From Symsagittifera roscoffensis (taxonomy: Eukaryota > Xenacoelomorpha > Acoela > Convolutidae): a stretch of 64,000 nt of DNA. A program made the position numbers and the translations under genes. Under the pieces are notes generated by a model that ran no database searches, was not told where the DNA came from, and saw only the letters and a list, made by a program, of their open reading frames with translations. The stretch covers positions 18,278,509 through 18,342,508 of the forward strand of contig NC_087064.1 of NCBI RefSeq assembly GCF_963678635.1, written 5' to 3'. Below are positions 35,601 through 45,000 of this stretch, one piece after another (position 1 is the stretch's first letter; every line of letters starts with the position of its first letter).

Positions 35601-38490
35601 TGGGGGCTGCCATCAGAATCCGCCATTCACTCCCTTCTGCTATCAGGATCAAGACCGCGTACACGAATTGTAGGGCGGGTGGCATACTTGCGTATCCCGG
35701 GGATGTGGTAAACACCACCTTCGTCTTGGACCCAAATCTCGAGGCTACGTTCTCTTGTACCTCATTCATCGCCGCAAATAACGCCTGAATAGCCTCCCAT
35801 ATCTTCTTTGATGTCGGAATTTCGTCCCCCTTTAGTTGCTCAAGAAGTCCCATCGCGTGCAGGTGATCATTCATCCCTGCAAACAATAGCAGTTCCGGTT
35901 CACAGGGCATTTCCGACTTTATTGCTACCACTAGAGTCAACATCTGATTCAATTCGGCTCCTGGCAAGGAGTATACCAGAGTCTCCGGCCAGAACAACTT
36001 GGGAGACGTTCCTTCGAAGTCCGATCCCGCCACAATGACTACTCTTGCCGCAGCTGGATCTGTTCTATCGTCTTCCGCCAATTTCGAGCCTTCGTAAGCG
36101 GCGTCTGGCAATCCCGTTCCTCCCGGATTGAGTAGCTTGTCTACCACCTTCAACTGTGCCGGGGTTGCCAACCTGATTTTGGCGATGCTGGTTCGGTGCT
36201 TGGGAGGTTCTGCTATAAGTCCCGGACTCCCCAGCAGCTTGAGAGGTCTGTAATTAATGGGTCCCATGATCGTTTTTGTGGGAATTCCCGTCAGGTCTGT
36301 GGTCTCCATCAACTTCGCCCTCGAGAAGTGCGCCTCATGAGCCTTCAACCAGTCTATGCAATGATGTCTATTCAAATCCTCGTGCGACACTCGTTCGATC
36401 CCCAGGGTTTCCGCCAACTCTCGTCTGCATTCCAAGGTCTCCAGATCCAGTTCCTTCACCTTCTCAGGATATCTCAAGCGGGTAGTCTCCCTAGACTTCT
36501 TTTCTCTCCTGCCATCTGCCACCACCACGGAGGACATCGCCGAGGCCGGAGGTGTTGATGACTCTACCTCCTCCGACTCCATTGGTGTGGCACTCTGCAA
36601 TCGGGTCTGATTGCTCCTCGAGCTATCTCTAGTATCAACTCTCGCTCCCAATCGACCAGCCAAGGCCCTCGAGGCAAGGAATGGTGGGTTGGGAGGTGGC
36701 CCTAAAGTGAATTGGGCTGTCTCCAGCAGGTCCATTTCTAGCGTGTTTATGTGTTCCTGGAAGACGTCGTTCAGCCACTCAGCTCCCCTTGGCCTATCGA
36801 AATGGATTCCATCTTTCGAGGTGTCTTCAGGGAATCCCTTGTTCTCCATGCGTTCTGCAACGTCCAACAGCCTGAGAGGAAGCACACTGTTTCGGTGTAT
36901 TTCTCGGATCGCCTTGTTCAGGCTCCGCACCCTCTGGTTCATCTCTAGGGAGTGTTGATCAAACATCATGTTATAGGGGACCGTGCATATCGTCAGCAGG
37001 ATGGGATCCATTTGGATCCTCAGCTCCTCAAGAAGGCAACTCATCTTGTCGCACAGCCTCGTCACTTTCCTTGCTTCTCCTCTCGACACGTCGTTGGTCC
37101 CAACCATCAAGGTGACTGTGTAAACTTTGGTCATTCCTAGCATGTCCAGAGTTGCCAACATCTGTGGCGTAGCAGCTCCAGCGAAACTCAAGACTCCCGT
37201 CTGCCAATGTGACCGGATCTGGGTCAACACCCGCACCAGGCTGTCCCCTATAATCAGGTGAACCGCACCCTCTGGCACACGAGGTGGCGCTAGATACTGC
37301 ACCCAGGCTGCGTCGTGGAAGCAGTCCCTCCTGGCTTGCTGTTCCGCATTCCAGTCCAGCCGACTATGCTTGTGGTAGTTCCCCTCTGTGTTCTTCTTGT
37401 AGCTCGCGATCACGACGTTTCTGACCGGCTGTTCCCTCCAAGTCAGGGGAAGCTCTGGCCTTGTCGTTCTTTCACGACTCTGCTGCTGCAACTTCTCACC
37501 CAACTCCTTCAGGCGCGATGAGGCGCCACTCACCTGACTGCCGCTCGAGGTCGAGGTTGGTGTATATCCTGGTAACACCACATCCATCAGAGGACGTACA
37601 GGTTGGGTCTCTAGATTGCGCAAGGAGGGCGTCGCGTCATTCGGTATCCAGACCTCCAACCCTTCACTCATGTGTTCCCTGGCCTCGCGGTCAAGGTTGA
37701 ACCGTCCTCTAGCCCTGGGAGCTTCATCCACCTCCATGCGCGACTCTGGCCTTGAGCTTGTCACCACTCGTTCGTTTGACCTGGCTCCCTTTTGTGCGTC
37801 AAGCTCGCGTTGTCGTTGTTCTATCCTTTCCAACTCCGACTTTAGTTGATCGCGATTCGCGGCGTTCTCCCGCACCTTTAGCTCCTGCTGATGTTCCGCC
37901 CTTAGCATCTCAAGTAACTTCAACGTCTGATCTCGCTCGTCGACTGCCTGGTCTCTCTCCAGCTGAAGCTTCTCCCTATCCAACTTCGCCTGATCCCGAT
38001 CGAGATTCGCCTTATTCCTTTCCTTCAGCGCCTTCTCAAGCTCTCTCTTTAGGACTCCCAGCTCCGGATATGCCTCGGTCGTCTGTTGCGCTCGCGACAT
38101 CGATGGCACCTTACTCGAGCTCTGGCCCGTGGATCTGGCTGTTGGCCTCGTCGGTAGCGGGAACTCTCCTGCACCGTGTTCGGTGTTGTTACTCAGGCCA
38201 GGATTTCTTGCCAAGTCAAAGCCCCTTACTCCTCCATCCGCATTCCAAGACAACCATCTGGTCTGTGCTCGATTTGATATGCCCTCGGTGGTGTAGCCGA
38301 CGATCAAGACAGCCTCCGTCGCAGACTCCCTGCACTCGCCCTGGTCCTCCAACTGGAGGATCGCATTCAACATCACCGCCATTCTCTCGTCGATCTGGGT
38401 GTGGTCCAGGTCCCTCAAGCGTCTGTACAGCTCGTCAAGAGTGGGCCTCTGCAGAGCCGTGGGCATAGAGTTCCAGAATCGGTCTGCCAT
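29668..38490 (-). CDS. Element B ORF2: 2940-aa SGNH-hydrolase-containing protein
   Basis: An uninterrupted ORF ending in TGA. Residues 1-115 form a helical module (TLDELYRRL) also present in A. Residues about 145-250 are a strongly charged coiled coil. Residues about 400-600 are an SGNH/GDSL hydrolase-type domain with GDS (Ser417), GTND (Asn466) and DGIH (Asp560, His563); the family hydrolyses esters or acyl groups, but the substrate here is unknown. A second stretch, about 805-1010 (VIVAGSDF; FAGMNDHLH), looks like a degenerate second SGNH fold. Next come a helical region with a hydrophobic stretch near 1185-1215, an acidic and Lys-rich linker (about 1600-1990) and a C-terminal module (about 1995-2940) with a possible zinc cluster at 2412-2429 (CGNGEHICDGRSC core). 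No signal peptide, so not an ordinary Env. The C-terminal half matches no family I know. Confidence 0.9.
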   Translation of the reverse strand: MADRFWNSMPTALQRPTLDELYRRLRDLDHTQIDERMAVMLNAILQLEDQGECRESATEAVLIVGYTTEGISNRAQTRWLSWNADGGVRGFDLARNPGLSNNTEHGAGEFPLPTRPTARSTGQSSSKVPSMSRAQQTTEAYPELGVLKRELEKALKERNKANLDRDQAKLDREKLQLERDQAVDERDQTLKLLEMLRAEHQQELKVRENAANRDQLKSELERIEQRQRELDAQKGARSNERVVTSSRPESRMEVDEAPRARGRFNLDREAREHMSEGLEVWIPNDATPSLRNLETQPVRPLMDVVLPGYTPTSTSSGSQVSGASSRLKELGEKLQQQSRERTTRPELPLTWREQPVRNVVIASYKKNTEGNYHKHSRLDWNAEQQARRDCFHDAAWVQYLAPPRVPEGAVHLIIGDSLVRVLTQIRSHWQTGVLSFAGAATPQMLATLDMLGMTKVYTVTLMVGTNDVSRGEARKVTRLCDKMSCLLEELRIQMDPILLTICTVPYNMMFDQHSLEMNQRVRSLNKAIREIHRNSVLPLRLLDVAERMENKGFPEDTSKDGIHFDRPRGAEWLNDVFQEHINTLEMDLLETAQFTLGPPPNPPFLASRALAGRLGARVDTRDSSRSNQTRLQSATPMESEEVESSTPPASAMSSVVVADGRREKKSRETTRLRYPEKVKELDLETLECRRELAETLGIERVSHEDLNRHHCIDWLKAHEAHFSRAKLMETTDLTGIPTKTIMGPINYRPLKLLGSPGLIAEPPKHRTSIAKIRLATPAQLKVVDKLLNPGGTGLPDAAYEGSKLAEDDRTDPAAARVVIVAGSDFEGTSPKLFWPETLVYSLPGAELNQMLTLVVAIKSEMPCEPELLLFAGMNDHLHAMGLLEQLKGDEIPTSKKIWEAIQALFAAMNEVQENVASRFGSKTKVVFTTSPGYASMPPALQFVYAVLILIAEGSEWRILMAAPNRELEPLNLRLYKSELPAAWADISHALRGFYGLADVLIVLDEVLLLEISNFARQLKFSPVIGDDHTAINQLTASLWFRSMDVKVANSTSRTRGPSNERRNVVETEKQLDSMKYRLTQENGWWPFLTPRLENVTNKTREEAPLLVKQIWSFLEKQLELAETRDMTVARFVSAANEVTIGGFWREHANGELKTRRDYEILKFLSPCWEREFLAGVFGTTATIFGAFVQEILGMPISLLLALYLVYPRYLFNMGPAYMFSRGVETLRVDGYLALILLTHGELVSFHRLMEYGEPLSMGRVHTSTETSSYKCAAGLKTLLVQYLMMQNRYMTGEDENPTSREEWEKANRGMPLLTDLCLAMRSDPMGIIRGLEEVVTCIYGPAVTYAFPDPLVITYRHSVTHLSLISVLDGTALNWCQQEVLRARMSNTVLFGKVKDAEMMVCNFRGQMQCRMGGKREGPIEMYPKFWNLNPLTANGREVLRIPAWKECFALVKRELEAIMEKEILPATMPEFPTVRRMTLGMNSPLVVPSIMARMTAEEMQKDFTDGWDPLFIGYTAAVYFHTSEMKVNSWTTQAKKSRGSQPPGYEVRKVLRTLEKEGLENMLPIWDDGRMIVMEGHVALVDDMKFATRKYKAPYGLEQVEVTQEGTELDAAGQLHVALTEYKKLDPTTPSPLSVDTPGDKRSGPVEDRFKRILERRRNESEEESMDETLSEAGEDMEVGNTPEPGPSGEELTTQELLKDLSEENWADTATPPLNPSPRKNLELPLAGETFNMGMLLLSSEERGKNTFEGNRDIFLGSLEDDAWQEFLEEFNREVGSETTLDKFKKELWDAVVRFGEPLLIGTGLDEKARKELLNKLVELRNARSKTRKEKCEDSSTLKQKTVDKMVDDIKRDKVGTSNMIKSTNILKARAGGRQELEGVDGEVESMMIATTPSSRDVKTRKRKREVEGWGSPSVDAVSEGNLRETAPIVLARCKTAAYKNSSELRKPLEVEKEIEVSTSSTSEEDFKPQKVNVKRGSTNGQVGEVEIGKEWISKAHQDMGKQVTSDPLERNKTRNTSRTWWVALETLKEMEDCLKKLDSGIARRRRNWATQQKAEVNKIEMASHLKRSWQSLLKDHFEEAMRTSSSAPPLMANPFVRTAGQLMFTWSLVGVELETLTSYDRLKLGSKKLEVYQALMQHVARDNSGLSLARRKDATCFLRWTMSMMSDSTILACHQRASGSKTMERRVSTIILNVYQSTGIEKEDGSRLSLENHRKLDEVRRFSNKKFEEEHDVHRNLASSEQYSRLSEKGEYQYVSGVMGIAYNPFLDSEAGGAHRNHEVAELLKFWTERIMEIDAVEKEGSSLGLILEKTPEVMSIPRSNKRVEVSMGGGDGLLTTNLGVIWKLLRPSWCPHPHASLIEETTERVRLAPTEDEDLAKLSVLHKLITPQMQEPSERTSDPGSAKKLEPGSCLDSTCGNGEHICDGRSCVRILSFQKEDLVTWFEDITEREKSEVQIIAECYARTTVNIATALGFFSRMCGLQALERLESEHHLVTALSVESWPGVLQVTQKHIRSWKVGLEAEMGFPLSEAYGLPLNAKSLIGSMMANLCGSHYPLHMAMVEVSSQRILVDKAFSVPKCVRLARMSHHSHKLLRKIKGTVPKELRDDLSEIWGEDLLKLERENTSDHERQNVIEKPVGSTPNLEDNDTMHEKMMELEPLLEASGERNLRSIEISHGECPCHCLAQTVWYPDHKNLCLVWDVEEIRSIGLPDHRQKVTLLVVSTMLALRWIEENITKYREATTPTAESIYAIDYSRRLELFETACKVFAIPTEVRHVWSRLRYFPWFRATLTSWLYRATKDHMRKHQKEYRQFQAEIGPEAFKRPLLTHRNAITTGWKRVGKMSRDNTKARESILEEDLAKNVSLSLHNSFCLNREARVKALPNQAKRLQEQREWMRSYEQLKAWEEIVISSDDEEELLRQFAASSTSGCSTSKAKSTR

Positions 38491-39012
38491 TCTTTATAAC
38501 TTCGGGATGTGTGTAGATAGGTGTCAACCAGCTCAAGAATTACCTTACCAACTCAAGAATTACCTTACCAACTCAAGTATTACCCAATTCAAGAAATCTC
38601 TAGAAATCTTCTCTTCAAGCACTTGCTGTAGATCCGGATTGTCGCGTGTTCAATCAAGATTCTCTTTTTCTGTTTCTCGCTTGAGTGTAGTTGGATATTC
38701 AACTTTGTTTTTCAAACTTGATCTGAAAACATAAAGCTCATTAAAACTTAGTATGTCACGTTCCTGACCTAGAGACCCCCCTTTTACCCATATGATTAAA
38801 ATCCTATCATTCACATATCACTTAAAACAATTCGATTGGATTTCCCTTAAGAACATGCAGATTCATTTTATGTTTTAGCACCATCAATTCTTTCTTTTAA
38901 AATTCAATTGTCATGCCAATCACATCTTAAGATCCCTTTACCTGCGCCGCACCCCAGTACCTAACTCAAGACTCCTCCCTCACACCCGACTCGATACCTC
39001 CATGTACCCGAC
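38491..39012 (-). promoter_or_regulatory. Element B ORF1-ORF2 spacer with candidate splice acceptor
   Basis: On the minus strand the sequence TTTATGTTTTCAG ends at 38723, 232 bases before the ORF2 ATG, and fits a metazoan 3' splice site. It suggests ORF2 is read from a spliced subgenomic mRNA. Short direct repeats of caactcaagaattacctta lie between it and the ATG (about 38530-38585). Confidence 0.45.
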
Positions 39013-42000
39013 TCAGGCGATGCTCAAGTAGTACTTCTTGTGAAGATGCACCATTATCTCGGTTTCTGCAAAGACCACATGTAGGATAGCATACAATTCC
39101 CTCGAGCTCAGTTTGCCCCTGTTTGGGTCGTACACCGGCATCGAGACCTCCACTATTCCTCTTTCAATCATGAAGTCACGTAGTCTTGTCAGTGCCAATA
39201 TCACGTGTTCGGGATCAATTATGTTTCTGTCGTTGACTCTCGTTACTAGGAAGCAGAGGTATTTGCCCGGGACTTGTGCCACTGACGGTGGAAGCGCCGC
39301 TATGCCTCCCAGTCCTGGCCTCTGTCTGAACAGAAACTCTACGTTCTGGTACTCTCTTTTGAAGTCAGCCTCCAATCTTGATTTGAAACTCATGTCCGCC
39401 GTGATGCAGATCGCGCTGGTCCTGTTTGACAGGATGAAGTCGCTATCCGTTATCATGATGTTCTCTGAGTATTCATTGGGTATTTCGAATTTCGTTTTGA
39501 AATTCCTTCCTATGGTAGGCTCTTGTTCTTCTTCCTCCAGTTCCAATCCGCTTGTTTCCCTCACTTCCTTGAGCTTCTTTATCATCAAATTTTCGGTGTG
39601 GGTAAGTCCTACCCCCACTCCCCGGACAAAAATATTTATCGACGTCCCCGTCGATGTAGTCGGGTCTGAATTGTCCTTGGGGATGTCCAGTGGCCTGTCT
39701 GTTGCTGTCCATCCGAAAAGAGGGTCCTCTGTCTTCATGTAATTTGCTGCTGATACATCGATTTGCTGAATGCTTTGTCCTTCGCGGCTCTCGTCTTTGA
39801 CCTCACGCATCCACTCTAGAATCCTCAAGTTCGAGTTCTCCCTCCTTTCTATTTCACTCTGCTCGAGATCCGTCTCCAATTCTGGCGTCGAGTAATCATC
39901 CTGCGGATAATGTCCACCATCGTCAATCACTTGCCATTCCTCTTCGGCCTCCAGTTCGCCTGCGCTTAGTAGTTCATCGCCCAACTTGTCTGGCTGTATC
40001 TTATCGATCAAGAAGTCATCCCCGTACCTATTGTACCTCATACCTGTTCGCTTACGATTGCCCGTCCTGGTTTCCGGTGGTGTTGGTCGATCCGGTTCCA
40101 TCCACTTCGGTACCTCGTTTTGCTCGGGATCGTTCCAGTCTTCTTCTACAAATGAACCTGCATCCGACTCCACTTCTATCTTTTCGTTGTCGTCCAAACT
40201 CAAGTTCTCATTACCATCATTTTTCTCTCTAGTGCCTTTCTCATTCACTTCGCACGCTGGTTCCACCACCAAGTACTCAAGACCTTCCATGTCTTTTGGC
40301 AGGCACCAGTCCTCCGGAGACGGAATGTGAGGCTTCAGATTTTCGTAATGTGCTGCTCGCCCTGTACTCAAGCGATAGAACCTTCCTTGTTGATGTACTT
40401 CCGTAATCATGAACGGTCCTCTCCATTTCTTGAGTAGTTTCTTTGTTCCCTTGGGCGGTATGACATTTTGGAAAACCCACACGTATTGGCCCACTTCGTA
40501 TGGCTTTGCTCTTAGTATCTTTTCGTCATATTTCTTGCGTTGCCTCATTTGCGCTTGCGCCGTGTTTCTCCGACATAGCTCGTTTAGCTCTTGTTGTCTT
40601 TTGATCGCTTCCTTCACGTATGCTTGAGGTGACGTCCTCTTCCCCTCGTACTCCGGGTAGAAGAATGTTAGAGGCATTGCCCTTTCCCTGCCTGTCAACA
40701 TCATGAAAGGACTGATACCCGTCGTTGAGTGCTGAGTACTATTATAGGCTCCTACTACTTGTGGCAGGTATTTGTCCCAGTCCGTCATGTATCTCGAGCA
40801 GTACACCCTGAGCATGTTGACCAGTGTCCTGTTCTGTCTCTCTACCAACCCATTGGTCTGTGGATGATAGGTCGTCGAGTGTGCTTGAGCAATGTGTGAT
40901 CTCTTCATCAATTCTTTTGTCAAGTCCCCCACAAAAGCCTTGCCGTTGTCTGACTGGAAAGTCATTGGACAACCATATCGCGATATCCAATGCGTTATCA
41001 GGTGATCACATGTCTCCTCTGCTGAGGCTGTCTGGCACGGAACCGCTTCCGCCAACTTGGTGAAGTGATCTATTATAACTAGTATTTGGTTATAACCCGA
41101 CTCCGTCATGCAGATTTTCTGATGGTCTATCTGCACCACTTCATTGAATTCCGAACTCTCGACAGACTTGAGGGGAAACTTCATCTTCCTTGGGTCTTTT
41201 ACTTGAAGGCATGCTAGGCAGGCATTCACCCACCTCTCGCAAGCTTTTCTCATTCCCGGCCAGTCAAACCTGTGAAGTATCCTTTGTTGTACTTTATCTA
41301 TCCCCTGATGGCCCATCTGGTCGTGTGATCTGAAAAGCACTTCCGTTTGGTACAGTTGTGGTAGTATGATGAGGTTGTGTTTGTGTAATATTTTTTCCTC
41401 ATCTCTTCTCTTGCACGCTACCACCCCTTCAGCTGTGTGATACAGTAAATCTCTCTTTTCTTTGTAGAACTGGCTCAAGATCTTGTAGCTGTCTTCCTCA
41501 AGTTCCCCCTTCTCTTTGACTCCCGAATGGATCCATTTGGAGAGGTTACTTGTCATTTTGTCATTCCTCTGGGCCCTTATTAGGTCAGACAGCCTGTATC
41601 TCGCCTTAACGTGCTCCTTTAGCGCCATGATCTGTCCATTCATTTCACCAGGGTTGTGGATGTCATCGCTCAGCTTCACACATATCATCCTTTTCACGAT
41701 TTTCATGTCGTCTTCTGGTACCAGATTCGTTCTGACGTTTGAGTTGCACGATAGTTCCCTTAGTGGTTTTCTTGAAACTGCTATTTTCTCGAGCTCTTCA
41801 CCACCTCGTACCTCTTGTATTTCCAGATTGTACGTCCCTGAAGATGGATCCGTCTGTAATTCCCTGTCGTGCTGTCTTATCTTCTCTTCCGCCAGTATCA
41901 TGCATAGACTGTCTTGGTCTTCGCTGCTCTCATCCGAGTCTTCATCCCATTCTTCACGCTCCCCGGACAATTTCCCTTCTCCGGTTTCGTCTTCTTCCAT

Positions 42001-45000
42001 GAATCTGGACCACTCCCCGGACTCTTGATCTAGTCCCAGGTGTTCAACTTCTTCTCTGAATGTTACTTTTTTATCCCTGACTTTTGTCTGCTCCAGAATT
42101 TTGTCGGGGATTTTTTCAACTAGTGATCGCACAACTTCCTTGCTATCAGTGATGCTTCCTTTTGAGACGTCAGTATTGTTCACTGTTTCTTCTCTCCGAA
42201 GTATGGTTAGTTCCGGTGCCTCCTGACCTTTCCCTTGGATCACGGGCTTGTCATCTGATAGTTTCTCAAGCAACCTCATTAAGTCTTCATCTATTCGGAC
42301 CGTTCCCTCCTCTACCTGGGTGAGATCATAACCTTTTGCCTTGAGTGTCTCCCTCACGATTTTGGACTTGAGCATTATTCCTATCGGAATCCCACTGCTT
42401 TTCTTCAAGATGGTCTTTTCAAGAGTTTCTTTCGGCAATTCGGGATGATCTTCAATCGGTTTGCCTGATTTGTCCAGCCATCTCGTGAGTGGAAGACTGT
42501 CGTACGTTTCTTTGTCCATGAAGGAGAAGCCATCTTTGATCTCAGGTCTGTCCGCCTCTCTTTGTTCTTGCCTCTCGTAGAACTCCGTCTTCTTACTCAA
42601 GCTGTCAGCATTTTGATGTTTATCTCGTGTTCTGTGCTCAATTATCATGTTGTATCCATCCAAGCGAACTATCCACCTCCCAATATAGCTCTGGTCCATT
42701 GAGTACGTTTTCAGCCAGCTTAGTGCTCGGTTGTCGACTCGCAGCTTGAAGGGCTCACTGCCTAGGTATGCTCTGTATTTTTCGACAAAGGTGACCACCG
42801 CGAACATCTCTGCTTTCGGTGCTCCGTACTTCATTTCTGTGTCACTTAGGACCTTGCTCCCGTATGCTATTGGTCTCAAGACTGTCTTCCCATTCCATTC
42901 TTGTTCTTGATGGAGAATCCCAGAAATAGCGACTACTGACGCGTCCGTGTCTAGCACGTACATCCCCTTCTCTGTCGGCATACCCAGTACTGGTGCCTCA
43001 CATAGCTCTTTCTTTATTCTCTGGAATGACTCTTCTGCCGCGTTGTTCCACGTGAACTTCTTGCCCTTATGTCTCATTAGTTGTTGCATCGGGTATACCT
43101 TGTCCGCATAGCCCTTGATGAATTCTCTATAATAGTTGGCGAAACCCAGGAAGCTCATCAGCTGGTGCTCCGTCTTCGGTGATTTCCAGGTTAGGACTGC
43201 TTCCACGGCGTCTGGATCAGGTCTGATGCCGTGCTTATCTACCATCCTTCCCAAGTATTTAATCGAGTCCTTGAGTATCTCGCACTTTGATGGTTTACAC
43301 TTCAGCCCCGATCTTTTCATGCACGCGAACACATCGTCAAGCCTCTCGATGTGGTCTTCTAGTGTCGGCGTTGCTATTACCACGTCGTCCACGTAGCACA
43401 TTACCAGGTTGCCGTACTTCTTCGTCACGCCTATCAACGCGTGTGCCATCAGCCGCTGAAACGTGGCTGTTGCATTGCAGAGTCCAAACGGCATCCGTTT
43501 CCATTGAAACAGACCCAACTCGCAGGCGAACCCTGTCTTGTCCCTGTCTTGCTTCCTTAATGGTACCTGCCAAAAGGCCGAGCCTAAATCAAGAGTCGTA
43601 AAAAATTTCGCATCACCTAACTTCGAGAGGCTCTCATCAATTCTAGGTATGGGATAGGCATCCTTCACCGTGACGGAGTTCAGGTATCGAAAGTCACAAC
43701 AAAACCTTAACTGGTCGCCTTTCTTTTTGGCCATCACTACTCCACACGCCCACGGTGACTTGGATGGTTCTATCATGTCATACTCTAGTAACGTTTCGAT
43801 TTCTTTTCTACACGCGTCCGATTTGTGTGGGGTCATGCGCCTCGCCCCCTCCCTGTGTGGCACCGCGTTTTCCTCAAGTTCTATTTCATGTTCAACAAAA
43901 TTACAACACCCGATATCCGCCTTATGCCTTGAAAAAACCTCCTCGTTCCGCTCTAGTACGTCCTTGATAGCTTCGAGCTGTTCATCTTTCAGTTTGCCCC
44001 TTAAATGTTCAATCTCCGGCAGAACCGGTTTATCAGTTTGCATTTCATCTAGTGTGGGTCGCTCTGGAAAGTTCGAACAGCTCGAAAGCCCATCGTCCGT
44101 TTCTGACTTAAGTGATTTGATAAGACCTGAAGAATCTTTTATTCTCTGCAATCGTCTCAAGATACAAATTTTGTCCCTGTGGTTGGGACAATCAACAACT
44201 TCATTTTGTTTTGAGTTTTCAATTGTTTCATATCGAGTTTTAACCGGTAAAGCATATCCCAGCTTCCTCCCTCTCTGTATCGTGATCGGTATATCAAGGG
44301 TATTCAACAAGACACTGATGCAGAGGCCGCTCTTCGTTATCGAAAATGATCTTCCTAAAACAGCAGCGCTTTGACTATTGGGATTCGGAACTATACACAC
44401 TTGCTTGTTGTCACTTAGTTCATTATAATTTTTCATCCTCAAGCTTACGATTGCCGCTTCATTAGCTTTTAACCTCACTCTCCTACTCAAGAATACCGGT
44501 GCTTTGTTTTCATTCGCCATTATTAAATTTACCGGTTTGATTGCGTACCTCCTATCCGGATTCCGTATCCTGAACATTGCATTATTTAGATCAATCGTTA
44601 CGTCGAAATTCCTGATGAAGTCTCTGCCCAAAATGAATTGGTCAGATTCATCTAGGTTTTCTACCACGATGAAGCTCATCCACAGGTTACGTTCCCCCAA
44701 ATTGAGGGCTATTATCGGCGTCCTGCCCAGCACCCGTAGGGCCCCTTTGTTTGCAGCTGACAGCCGTATTCTCGAGTCTATCAAGTCACCTTTGTCAAAG
44801 CCCATCTTTTCCCATGTTTCGATTGGTATGACGCTCAAGACTGCTCCCGTGTCAAGTAATCCACGCAACTGAGTCTTTTTGCCATTTATGTCTAGCACGT
44901 GCCCTGTCACGTCTGCTTCCGTCCCGATGTGCATTGCATCTTCTTCAAGCATGGCACAGTGTCCGATCGATCTTACTTTCAACTCTTCTTTCCCTACATA

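Noticed and set aside
29668-38490. ORF2 as a retroviral-type envelope glycoprotein
   Set aside because: No signal peptide, no furin-like site, no C-terminal membrane anchor, and it carries an SGNH domain and a coiled coil instead.
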